Source: Siphonodentalium dalli
Taxonomy: Eukaryota; Mollusca; Scaphopoda; Gadilida; Siphonodentaliidae
DNA: 64,000 bases
Direction of reading: 5' to 3'
Assembly (NCBI GenBank): GCA_032622095.1
Contig: CP136066.1
Span: 187,152,716 to 187,216,715, forward strand
Numbering within the stretch: position 1 is the first letter of the stretch; each line of letters starts with the position of its first letter. The translations under genes were made by a program, and so were the position numbers. A model generated the notes under the pieces. It was not told where the DNA came from. It saw only the letters and a list, made by a program, of their open reading frames with translations, and ran no database searches. Of the stretch, positions 1 through 10,159 are shown one piece after another.

Positions 1-50
1 CAGTTTCATAAACCCAGAAGCAAATAGAAATTTTCCAAAAGCAGCCATGT

Positions 51-276
51 TGTGCGATTCTGCTATGAGTACTATTTATAGTACTCATGCAACACAATAT
101 ATAGTTATAAAAATTAAATAAATACACAAAGACTGAATTAACCCGAATGGCGATTTGAAAACCCACATATGGACAGGAATATAACTCCATATATATTTAG
201 AGCGTATATACACTACTTCTTAGTTATATATTGTGTTGCATAAGAACTATAAATAGTACAGTTCAGCAGAATCTCC
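51..276. repeat. Imperfect palindrome, ~40-60 bp arms
   Basis: Bases 69-108 (starting GTACTATTTATAGTACTCAT) are nearly the reverse complement of 220-259, and the match continues outward to a GATTCTGCT/AGCAGAATC pair. About 110 bp of A/T-rich sequence lies between the arms. Its right arm runs into the AGCAGAATC module that makes up the next repeat, so it is probably the outer end of the same repeat family rather than a separate element. No coding content. Confidence 0.7.
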
Positions 277-1960
277 AAAACTCAGTCGAGCCGATTTTAA
301 ATGAGTTGTAATCGATGGCCCATAACCATATACATGGAGAGAAAATCATTGTACCTACGTGAACCCCAGTTAAGCAGTTCAAAATCCCCTTCAGCACTTA
401 CCGGGAACAGTTCAGCAGAATCTACCGAACGCAGTTTAACCGATTTTTAACGAGAATCGTCTGGTATATGTTGTGCAAATGACCAGTTATCGATGGAATA
501 TAAGGAAATACAGGAAGAAAATACGATTTGACCGACTTTCACCGCAGTTCAGAAGTTAATCTGGAGCAGTTCAGCAGAATCTCCAAAACTCAGTTTGACT
601 GATATTTAACGAAGATATTCGGGTGTATATTATGGAAATGACCTGTAATCGATGGGTCATAATCATATACAAAGAGAGAAAACCATGTTACCTACGACCG
701 CCCCAGTTAAGCAGTTCAAAATCACGTCAGCACTATTTACTGGGAACAGTTCAGCAGAATCCACCGAACGCAATTTAACCGATTTTAACGAGGATAATCT
801 GGTATATGTTGTGCAAATGACTGTCTATCGATGGATCATAAGGAAATACATGAAGAAAATACGATTTTACCGACTTTCACCACAGTTCAGCAGTTCAAAG
901 TCCCGTTCAGCACTTTATCTGGAGCAGTTCAGCAGAATCTCCAAAACTCAGTTTAACAGACATATGCGGGTGAATGTCATGCAAATGACTTGTAATCGAT
1001 GGGCCATAACCAGATACACGGAGAGAAAATCATTTGACCGACGTCCACCCCAGTTCAGTAGTTAAAAATCCCGTTCAGCACTTACCGGAAACAATGCAGC
1101 AGAATCCACCGATTATATGGCCCATCGATCAGAAGTTATTTGCATCACCTACACTTTTTGAACTGCTGAACTGGGGTGCAGGTCGATTAAATCGTGTATT
1201 TCATTATGGACCATCGATAAAAAGTCATTTCACAACATATATGCGACTATCCTCGTTAAAAATCGGTTAAACTGCGTTCGGTATAGATCCTGCTGAACTG
1301 CTTCCAGTAAAGTGCTGAACGGGATTTTGAACTGCTGAACTGGGGTTGACGTTGGTTTTCTATCCATGTACCTGGTTATGGCACAACGATTACAAATCAT
1401 TTGCATCACATACATGCACCCGCATATCTTCGTTAAAAATCAGTTAAACTGAGTTTTGGAGATTCTGATGAACTGCCGCAGATAAATTGATGAGCGGGAT
1501 TTTGAACTGGGGTGTATAGGTAAATCAAATCGAGTTTCGTCTTGTATTTCCTTATGGACCAGTCATTTGCACAACATATTCCAGTCTATATTCGTTAAAA
1601 TCGGTTAAACTGAGTTTGGGAGAATCTGCTGAACTGTTCACGATAAAGCGCTGAACGGGATTTTGAACTATTGAACTTGGGTGGATGTCGGTCAAATGGT
1701 TTTCTCTACATGTATATGGTTATGGCCCATCTATTACAAATCATTTGCATCATATGCACCCGAATATCTTCGTTAAAAATCAGTTAAACTGAGTTTTGGA
1801 GATTCTGCTGAACTTCTCCAGATAAAGTGCTGAACGGGATTTTGAACTGCTGAACTGGGGTGAAGGTAGTAGGCAAAATGGTGTTTTCTTCCTGTATTTC
1901 CATATTTGACCATCGATAAAAAAAAAGAGTCATTTGCACAACATATATAGTCTGGTCGAT
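262..1960. repeat. Large inverted repeat of ~150-180 bp subunits, centre near 1,115
   Basis: The motif GTTCAGCAGAATC recurs on the plus strand near 262, 410, 569, 749, 927 and (altered) 1,093, spaced about 150-180 bp. From about 1,140 the same modules appear reverse-complemented (GATTCTGCTGAACTG-like near 1,287, 1,461, 1,624 and 1,802). Alternate subunits resemble each other most (410 with 749; 569 with 927), giving a dimeric period of about 340 bp. Other shared landmarks are ATCGATGGCCCATAACCATA and its complement, and GAACGGGATTTTGAACTGCT. Two arms of about 800 bp therefore face each other with almost no spacer. Short open frames across here (for example 652-1,065) follow the repeat and are not credible genes. 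Confidence 0.85.
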
Positions 1961-2190
1961 AAAAGGTTTGATCTAGAAGAAATTTGGACTAAGTTGGTTT
2001 GTATACCATTTTGAAGAGGAATATATCCTCTGTAACATACCCAAAATCTGATAAAATCCGCTTTGACCATTTTTTAAAATTCAAGATGGCGTCCAAGATG
2101 GCTGCCATTTCCGTTAAGTTAGTTTGATGAAATTATAGTGAGAAAATATTGTCATATATATACATATGTATACATTTTTGTAAAGCTAAG
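1961..2190. other. Non-coding spacer with CAAGATGGC motifs
   Basis: A/T-rich spacer. It holds a short pair of GATGGCGTCC / GATGGCTGCC repeats near 2,085-2,110, similar to those at 3,120-3,145 and 3,480-3,500. No gene, RNA or further structure is visible. Confidence 0.5.
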
Positions 2191-3092
2191 ACATAACGCA
2201 GGGGGGCCGGAAAAAAACTGCAGACACAGGGTGGAAAAAACTGTTTTCTTCGGTTTGGGTACCCCCCCTCCCCCAAACAGCAAAAACTGCAGTTTTTTCC
2301 CACTGACCATTTGCCCCCCCCCCCACCCCCCCCAGAAAAAAAAAATCAAATCTACCCCAGCCGGGCAACAACTCGGTTTGACCGGAAACCGAAAAAAAAC
2401 ACCGGAGCATACAATTCACGAGAAGGTGCTTGGTAACTTAGTTTAGATTATTATGACTAAAATGGTCATTGTCTACCAGTAGAACGCAGATTTGTACCTC
2501 GTGATGTCATGACATGTACAAACATGTACATTGGTGATCGCAACGCTTTGTATGCACTTTAAAAAATGACTACTAGTCATTACCTCGACTTTGAAAAAGA
2601 TGCAAATGAGATGAGTGAGATACCAGCATATAACTGTTTTCTGATACCATTGGAGGAGAAATTGTTTAATACATGGGATAGTTCTGCAGTAAACATTTGC
2701 CAGATAAGCGATCGCAGGGTAGAATTTTGCATTCGACTGGTAGACACTGACATAGTCGGCATTATTAAGAGGGTTAATGGGGTCAATATCACATGTAAAC
2801 CAAGACAGTGGTTATCCAAAATTGTTTTAGGTGGATTGTACTACTCATGTATATATGATTTGGATATTAAGGTTAATCCATATTCTATAAAATGAGAGAA
2901 AATTGAACTTGTGAGTCTGAAAATACATATTTGGAAAAAATTACATGCAAATTCTTTCCGACACCCCCCCCCCCCCCTAAATGAATAAGGAAAAAATTTA
3001 CGTGTAATTTTTTGACGGCTAGGTACCCCCCACCCCCGGTACGTTGTGTCCCGCAGTTTTTTTCCGCCCCCCCCCCCCTGCATAACGCCACC
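2190..3092. repeat. Inverted C/G-tract repeats flanking a unique segment
   Basis: Positions 2,197-2,235 (ACGCAGGGGGGCCGG then AAAAAAACTGCAG) are matched in reverse complement at about 3,045-3,088 (CCGCAGTTTTTTTCCG, a C run, then TGCATAACG). More C-tract and TTTTTCC-rich sequence continues inward on both sides (2,255-2,340 and 2,945-3,040). This leaves a single-copy-looking interior of about 2,400-2,930 that contains the 109-codon ORF. Related tracts occur at 6,480-6,690 and 8,035-8,140, so this is a dispersed terminal sequence, perhaps of a MITE or foldback family. The homopolymer tracts may carry length errors. Confidence 0.6.
2566..2895 (+). CDS. Hypothetical ORF, 109 codons, function unknown
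   Basis: An ATG-initiated frame of 109 codons ending in TGA. The product is mixed, with acidic and hydrophobic residues, three Cys in the first ~75 residues, and a C-terminal half rich in Ile, Val and Tyr. I recognise no domain, signal peptide or membrane segment. It is the only frame in the first 10 kb whose composition looks protein-like rather than repeat-derived, and it sits between inverted C/G-tract repeats. It could be a captured exon, a fragment of a transposon protein, or chance. No splice sites, promoter or poly(A) signal support it. Confidence 0.2.
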   Translation: MTTSHYLDFEKDANEMSEIPAYNCFLIPLEEKLFNTWDSSAVNICQISDRRVEFCIRLVDTDIVGIIKRVNGVNITCKPRQWLSKIVLGGLYYSCIYDLDIKVNPYSIK

Positions 3093-4089
3093 TTTTTGTG
3101 AAAAAATTGGAATTCCTCGTCCAAGATGGAAGCCAAAATGGCGGCCGGATGTGAATTTGTTTTTTACGTTTTTTACTAGATTTTTAAGATAAGTTTCTGC
3201 TGTTTGGAATTGGTTGAGAAATGTGACTTTATTTTGTATTTAGCATTTTAAATGACATTTGACGCAATGAAATATGCCATTCATGAGATCCCAACCCATT
3301 CCGATCACTCAAAAATTCGATTTTACAGAACGCGGTATAACATATCACAAAATATCACCATTGGGATTCTAGTCATATTTCATCAATAAATTGGAAGGAC
3401 TGCGCAATGTTAGTGGTGCTTTCTATTTTTTATGGATATTCCAACTCAAATGTACCTAAAGTTATCACTTTGGCTCAAAATAGCTGCCAAAATGGCGACC
3501 GATATATGGAAAAAGGTAAATATTGTCCCAGCGTACCATGCAACTGCTTACAAATTGTGGTTGACGCACGCAATTGACTATTCTGTCTTATGTACATTGA
3601 ATACTAACATTTATGATGCATATTGGTTAGTTGGTACTATTTTAACCACTGAAATCACCAGAATTAATGAAATTATTATGTCACAAACTTGACATCAAAA
3701 TCGGCAAAAAAACACAAGATGGCTTGCAAAATGGCAACCAAATTTGGTAAAATGTTGATTTGTCACATATATTCAGAACATTATTCATGGCTTTTCCGAA
3801 AAGGTAGCAGATTGTGACTCACTTGGTTATTAAACATGCTACTTAGTCAACTAAATGTTCTATTCTGGTTGTCCCAGTACATTAAGAGGCATGCAAAGTT
3901 CATTTGAGGGGTGCAGTATGGATTTTGTCGAAAACAACTTTTGGGATTATGTCCATGTTTTTTTAACTGAAATGGGCAAAACGTTGAAACGGAACTGAGA
4001 GGGATCATATTATGTAGCTACTCTGGCCCATTATAATCAACATTGATCAACTTAATACAGTGTGTATGTCTGTTGAATGTATGCCTATA

Positions 4090-4840
4090 GGTGAGGTGAG
4101 CATGTATACGCGGAATTATTGTATTCATGAATGATATGAATAGTTATACAATGTGTGACTATATGGTCATGTATTGGGTGTCCACGTTGAGTTGTATATG
4201 TATATAAGGAGTAGCTTATGGTCATGTGTGAGGTTACAATGTATACAGTGATGTATTGAAGTGATGTATGTGTATAGCGAGATTAGCTACATTGTCCATC
4301 TTTGTGTTGTGTATATATATGGAGTGACTGTGTGGTCATGGTTGGGATGCACAGGTGCACACCGGGTGGCTGTATTGTCATGGATGGGTGTATATGTATA
4401 CACGCGTTGGCTGTATGGTAATGGATGGGGTGTATGGATAAATATGGAGTGGTTGTATGGTTATGGACAATGTGTCAATGGAATGACTTCAGGCTCAATG
4501 TTGCTGATGTTTATATGCATATATGGAGTACAGTTTGATGGTCATTGGCGGGCTTGTGTATATAGATCGTGACATCATGGTCATGGGTAGGATGTATATG
4601 TTCATCTGTTTTGGCTGTATTGTCATTGGTGTTTGTACCGGTATACAGTGTGAATAGCTGAATGTTCATGGATGGGGTGTGTAAGAATACAGCAATTGGC
4701 TGAATTATCATGGCTGTGCTGTATTTTCAAGTCCAAAGTGTACGACTGGTCGTGTGCGGGGTATAGGTATATCTAGAAGGGCTGTATGGTAATTGATGAG
4801 GTATATACACCTGGAGTGACTATGGTAATGGGTTAACCAA
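4090..4840 (+). repeat. Degenerate ~50-60 bp minisatellite
   Basis: Imperfect copies of a module containing GTATATGTATACA, then a GGAGTGGCTG-like stretch, then TATGGTCATGGATGGGGTG recur through this stretch at roughly 50-60 bp. Copies are strongly diverged. The 103-codon frame at 4,261-4,572, rich in Tyr, Gly, Val and Trp, is a by-product of the repeat. Confidence 0.65.
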
Positions 4841-5459
4841 TGCAGACAACCAACCAATACAGGTAAGTATAGGCTAACACATACATGTAAGTGGGTGTCT
4901 GTCTGACAAGGTGACACAGCTGTCCGCGTCAACGAAAACACACACAGCCCTCCGGAATGACAATTACAAGTCAAAATGGAGCACTGGCTGACGGACCATA
5001 AGGCCTTTCAGTTTTTCAACATAAGTATAGTGAAATAAATAATGGCTTACATCCTACCCATCATATAATTTCCCCACACAATGGTATGGTACATAAATGT
5101 ATGGTTGTCAAAAGAAAGGAGAGGATGTATGTTAGGCAGAATATTCGAGGAGGCTAAATATATGATGACCAAGGTCCCACTTTCTCGCAGACAAATTGAT
5201 CCCCGTTCTAATGGCATGAATGTTAATGTGGAAGCTGGGTCCCGGAACGGTTTAATGGAATTTTGAAAATAGTTTTAGAACGTACCCCACAAAAACAAGA
5301 TTTTATGCCAAAAGTAGAGTTTAGACATTTTTGGAAATTACTCCCAATGAGTTGAAAAGATGCCAAAATGTTCGGATAAGATCATCATCAGTTGCAGATC
5401 GCTGACTATGTGCCATACTAAGCAAATGTCACATGTTTCGACTCATTACCTGCCAGACG
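4841..5459. other. Foldback interior, no recognisable feature
   Basis: Mixed A/T-rich sequence between two minisatellite blocks. Open frames of 61-88 codons occur (4,708-4,974 minus; 5,081-5,266 plus) without recognisable domains. I see no RNA gene or repeat. Confidence 0.4.
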
Positions 5460-5830
5460 CGAGCCCTTGTATATCTTGAATGGCTATATGGCCATGATGT
5501 GGCCAATATGTATATAGGGAGTGCCGGTGTGACAATATTAATGGTGGGGTGAATTGGTATACAAGGGGTGACTGTATGATCACGAGTGTGGTTTATGAGT
5601 ATACAGCGAGAGGCTGAATTGTCATGGTGAAGTCTATATGCATGTTTGGAGTTTATGAATGGCCATGTGCGTGGTGCGGGACATTGGTATATCTAGAAGG
5701 ACTTTAACACCATTGGTGAGGTTTATATGTATACTATATATAGTGACTCTATGGGTTTTGGGTTGGGTGTGTATGTATATCTTGAGTGGCTAAATGGCCA
5801 TGGGTGTCGCAAATATATATATATACTAGC
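5460..5830 (+). repeat. Second block of the ~50-60 bp minisatellite
   Basis: The same module as at 4,090-4,840 returns here (TATATCTTGAATGGCTATAT, GGCCATG, GTATATAGGGAGTG, GTATATCTAGAAGGAC). It is also recognisable at about 8,140-8,270, after the inner inverted-repeat pair. The three blocks were probably one array later split by insertions, including the retroelement-like tail that starts at about 5,826. Confidence 0.6.
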
Positions 5831-6475
5831 AGGTGGACCCGACTTTGTCCGGGCTGTTTCCCCTCTGATTTTCGGCGAATTGAGCGATTTGACCTTCAAT
5901 TGTCCATTTTGAAGGTCAAGGTCAGGTGGGGGTCACGATTTGACCCGTCCAAAACACTGCCCGGACAAAAGTACCCGACAAAAGTACCCGTCGAAATCCA
6001 TCCGGTTTTACCCGAATTGACCTCGAATTGATCATTTTGAAAGTTAAGGTCAGGTCGGGGTCACGATTTGACCCGTCCAAAACACTCAGTGGACAAAAGT
6101 AACCCTATGTATCAAATTTCGTCGAAATCCCATAAAAATTGGCGATTTTACTTTGAATTGACCCGATTTCAAGGTCACGTCGCACGGACAAACGAATAGG
6201 CTTACGACACTCCCCATACGAAAGTATCCATAGACACTAATTTTCATCGAAATCCCGTGATACTCGGGCGTTTGACCTTGAAATGACCGGATGTCAAGGT
6301 CAGGTCGCACGGGTAAATTAATAGGCCCATGCCACTCCCCGGCCGAAAGTACCCCCACATACCAAGTTTCATCGAAATCGGTTCAGCCGTTTTCGAGTCC
6401 ATCGCGAACAGACAGACAGACAGACACACACAGACAGATTTCCCAAAATATATAATAGATACAGGGAATGACTTT
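5826..6475 (+). mobile_element. Retroelement 3'-tail-like fragment with ~125-140 bp modules
   Basis: A module runs through GACCTTGAAATGACC, CAAGGTCAGGTCGCACGG, a CACTCCCC-like box, GAAAGTACCC and TTTCATCGAAATC. It repeats about four times at roughly 125-140 bp (near 5,890, 6,015, 6,150 and 6,275). The last copy ends in CATCGAAATCGGTTCAGCCG, TTTTCGAGTCCATCGCGAAC, a GACA microsatellite and a TATAATAGATA end. Endings of this kind (a conserved box, then GACA repeats, then an A/T-rich terminal repeat) are typical of 3' tails of invertebrate non-LTR retrotransposons and derived SINE-like repeats. No reverse-transcriptase frame accompanies it, so this is at best a truncated or non-autonomous copy. 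The family assignment is inference. Confidence 0.5.
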
Positions 6476-7007
6476 ATTACCCCTGGTGACAGGGGGGGGT
6501 CTGAAAAAATTTCCAGGCACGTATGATCATTTTTATTTTTTCCGGCCTCGGGGGACCCACCCACCCAATTTCTTCCGTTTCCGGCCTTTTTTTTCCAGGC
6601 AATTTTGGACACCCACCCTTTTTTTTCCGTTTCAGGAAGTTTTTTCCGGTCAGTTTTGGACACCCACCCCCCTCAATTTGAGAAAATGATCAATTGAGTA
6701 ACAAAATAGCTGATTATCCTGCATTATCATAATTTATTGCGCGATATTTGAATAGAACAGTGCATAATGAGATAACGATACTATTTGAATTTATCATATA
6801 AGTGTCATTAATCAAGAAATGTGTCAAAATAATCACATTTCTAGGGATATATAGGCAGAGTGCCAAAGTTTTTATTAACATTCATTTTCATAATATATAG
6901 TCACATGATCTAGTCACATAATCACATTTGAGTATTCTACATAATACATGGTACCGGTACAACAAATTTCAGATTATTTGATATTTTGATATTTGCTATG
7001 TGATATA

Positions 7008-7158
7008 CAGTAATGCCCTAATTAATCGACTCCATAACCACAGCAGAATAATGGGTTTCCGATGAATGACAACAAGCCATATTTCCGACTAAATCCTGAA
7101 AAATTACACATTATTCTGATGTGGTTATGGAGTCGTTTAATTAGGGCATTACTTACTG
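7008..7158. mobile_element. 151 bp MITE with ~45 bp TIRs, TA target duplication
   Basis: The left end starts CAGTAATGCCCTAATTAATC and continues into GACTCCATAACCAC. The right end is its reverse complement apart from a 4 bp insertion (CAGTAAGTAATGCCC read inward) and a few substitutions. TA lies immediately outside both ends (7,006-7,007 and 7,159-7,160). A TA duplication and CAGTAATnCC-type termini fit the Tc1/mariner superfamily, perhaps pogo/Tigger-like. The interior of about 55 bp is too short to encode anything, so it would be mobilised in trans. Confidence 0.75.
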
Positions 7159-7160
7159 TA

Positions 7161-8030
7161 TTGCTGGAATCAAATTGTTTATCAAAACATGTGGAAATAC
7201 AACTGTTCATCCCAGTTCATCCCACGCATTCAAAATGGCCAAGATTATCGCAAACGTACAAAAACGTAATATATGAGGAACTGACACAAAACAGTATTTT
7301 GACTGTTACGAGCATATGCTAGTTTACTTTTAAAACAAGTTGATACCTTATTTGTTCTGAAATACTCCCAGTTTGAAGAATAATGCTAATACCAAACATA
7401 ACCATGATATACCCGCGTGACTCTTCTTGGGGCATCTCAGAAACCAGAACTGAGGAAACATGTTATAGCGTGTAATGGCAGGCTGGAGGCCACTGCCTGA
7501 AGTAATAGGCTTCGTAATAATTGGGAATAATATGGATGGATAGCCCAATTTCACTTCTTTTTTGCTCACGACATCAGTGACGATAAAATCTTCGTTACTG
7601 TGATTAACATTACAAGCTGATCCACATTAACATGGAAAACAATGTGAAATTGTTCAAGCTGGCCCGGCTGGCCTTCAATTTATTTGTTAAGATTTTATGT
7701 TTTACGTTGTCAAAATTCTATTTTATTCCATTATTTATTATATCTTTATTTCCATGTCACATATGGTCAAGTGTGCTTTCATGTTATCGCTTATTTTCAA
7801 CTGAGTTCGGCATAGTTATTCTTATTTTGTTGTATCAGTAGATGGAATCCTGATTAAATTTTATTTTTCCAATAGCGCAGTTTCTAGTTCTATCAAGTTG
7901 AATTTGGGTTATTGTTGGCCATTGTGCAACTGATCCAACTTTTGATAACCTCTATATGTAGTATAGCATTACTATTAACTATATATGATCCGTTTCTGTT
8001 CAAAACACATCAAAATAAGATTCAATAGCA
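7161..8030. other. A/T-rich interior, nothing recognised
   Basis: Between the MITE and the right inner inverted repeat I see only short frames of 62-86 codons without domain signatures. One (7,632-7,841 plus, 69 codons) is strongly hydrophobic because of the A/T bias. No RNA gene or repeat is evident. Confidence 0.4.
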
Positions 8031-9420
8031 GGAATGGAGAAAAAAAATTGGCATATGGAAAAAACTGCTTTTTGGACCCAAGAGACACCCACCCACCCCA
8101 TCATACGTGCCTGGAAATATTTCCGACCCCCCCCCTGCTGGTGAGGCAAATATGTATACAAGAAGTGATGTATGATCATGAATGTGGCGAAAATATATGC
8201 CGGGAGTGACTATATTGTCATCGTTGGGGTGTATTAATTATGTATGTCTTGAGTACATATATGGTCATACAATTACGGAATTACATACAATTACGGAAAC
8301 GGAAGAAATTGTACCTTTGGGTGACTATCGATGTCCTATCGCTATAACTCAATGATATGATAACCGATAGAGAGATCATATCAGAGTGTCTTCACCTTAA
8401 TGGCGTTTGGTGTGCAATACGAAGGAAACGGTTTTCACGACAATATATAGTTTATAGGTTAATATATGGCTAATGGGCCAGAGTATCCAAATAATATGAT
8501 CCATCTCAGTTCCGATTCAACGTTCTGCCCATTTCCGTTCAAAAACATAGACAGAATCCCAAAAGAAGTTTTCGGCAAAAAACTCATACTGCATCCCGTA
8601 AATTGATGTGTCATGCCTCATAATGTACTGGGACAATCAGAATATAACATTTAGCTGTCAGTTGATTAAGTAGCATGTTTAATAACCAAGTGAGTCACAA
8701 TTTGCAACCTTTTCGGAACAGCTTAGAATAATGTTCGGAATAAATGTGACAAATCACTTACTAAATTTGGTTGCCTTTTTGCAAGTCATCTTGAGTAATT
8801 TTGTCTAAAACACCTCAGTGTCAAATATTATGATATATCAAAATAAAAAGCACATTTGATACCAAAGATAGTTCCATTTTACTTGAAAAAAATGGTGCAA
8901 ACCTGAAAAATGATTTTTTTTTGCCGATTTTGATGTCAAGTTTGTAATTTTAAAAATGCCATAATTCTGGTAATTTCAGTGGTTAAAATAGTAAAAATTA
9001 ATCAAAGTGCATCAGAAATTCCATGTGTATAAGACAGAACAGTCCATTTTATTCATCAACCACAACTTATAAACGGCTGCACGGCACACTGGTGCAATAT
9101 TTATCAATTTGGCCGCCATTTTGGCCGCCATTTTGAGCCAAAGTGACAATTATGATACCATTGAGTCGAAATATCCATAAGAAATAGAATGCATCACTTA
9201 CATTACACAGTCCTTCCAATTTCTTGATGAAATATGACTATAATCCCAATGGGGATATTTTTGTGAAATGTTATACCGCGTTCTGTAAACTCGATTTTTT
9301 GAACGATCGGAAGGGGTGGGGACACCACTGATGGCATATTTTATTTCCCCGATGGTCAATTAATATGTAAAATAGAAAATAAAGTCTAAATTTTCAACCA
9401 GTTCCCAACAGCAGAAACTA

Positions 9421-10159
9421 GTGGGTCTGACGACCTTTCGTTCAGTTTTCATTTCCCAAATCCGGGATTCCTTGTAATTACCGCCTATCAAACCTTAGCT
9501 CCAAGATATGTGTGCCCCAATACAAAAAACTAGTAACACGTCACGTGCTGTTGGTGTGGAAATTCCGAAGGTGTGGCTAAAGGTTGTTAAAAATAGTATA
9601 CATGACGTCATGTTATACCGGAAGAGAAATTCACAAATCGACAAATAAAGTAGATTGTTGACGAGCGGTCGAAAGTTTAAAATCAAGAATCACCGGAATG
9701 TGGATTGCAGGCAACTGTAATTTGGGTACAACTGGTACAATCTTTGGAGCTAATAATACAGTAGTCTTGATTGACAGCCGTCTTGTCTCTAAAGTGTGTG
9801 CATGGAGTCAGGAATTCCCTGGTTAACAATACGGCTGTGTAATGTCGGATGGGTCTCGGTGGCGTTGGTGGTAGAATTGTGTTGCTCTTCGCTCGTTTTG
9901 GCTGCGGTGGTGCTACGGTACTGGCCTACTGGGGTACTGATAGATTATTATTTTTTTATGTCAAGGTACTTTTTTTTAGTTCTGTAGTTGTTTTATCAGA
10001 TAGTCCCGATATTCAACATTTTTTATTCGTGGCCGTTGATTTGTGTTATTTTTTGACAACATGGGCGACAAATCGCCTGGCCAATCTAAAAAATAATTCG
10101 TTCTGAGATCGTCTGAGTCCAAGAAATCCGTATGAATCTGAGTGTATGTTTACATAGAC
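9421..10159. other. Unique-looking spacer, no supported gene
   Basis: This stretch separates the foldback from the triplicated block. It contains overlapping frames at 9,796-9,987 and 9,849-10,106 (63 and 85 codons, rich in Val, Leu and Phe) with no recognisable domain. An exon of a host gene cannot be excluded, but no splice pattern or homology that I recognise supports one. Confidence 0.35.

Larger units (their letters stand above)
6476..8148. repeat. Inner inverted-repeat pair with C/G tracts
   Basis: Positions 6,476-6,527 (CCCCTGGTGACAGGGGGGGG, then AAATTTCCAGGCACGTATGA) are matched in reverse complement at about 8,096-8,148 (TCATACGTGCCTGGAAATAT, then a C run and CTGCTGGTGAGG). CCACCCACCC-type tracts continue on both inner sides. 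They enclose about 1.57 kb that includes the MITE at 7,008-7,158. The pair lies inside the larger foldback and resembles the C/G-tract ends at 2,197-3,088, so it is probably another insertion of that family. Confidence 0.6.
3193..9420. mobile_element. Foldback-type element, ~0.85-0.95 kb inverted arms
   Basis: The left arm (about 3,193-4,035) and right arm (about 8,470-9,420) are diverged reverse complements along their whole length. Paired landmarks include TTCTGCTGTTTGG / CCCAACAGCAGAA, AACGCGGTATAACAT / ATGTTATACCGCGTT, TTGGAAGGACTG / CAGTCCTTCCAA, GACATCAAAATCGGC / GCCGATTTTGATGTC, GTGACTCACTTGGTTATTAA / TTAATAACCAAGTGAGTCAC, and CTCTGGCCCATTA / TAATGGGCCAGAG. The 4.4 kb interior has no transposase-like ORF. 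It holds minisatellite, a retroelement-like tail and smaller inverted repeats. The arms may be the ends of a non-autonomous foldback DNA transposon, or an inverted duplication of an older repeat. I see no clear target-site duplication. Confidence 0.7.

Noticed and set aside
9796-10106. Host exon encoding a hydrophobic protein
   Set aside because: Composition follows local base bias, two overlapping frames are equally open, and no splice sites or familiar domain support either.
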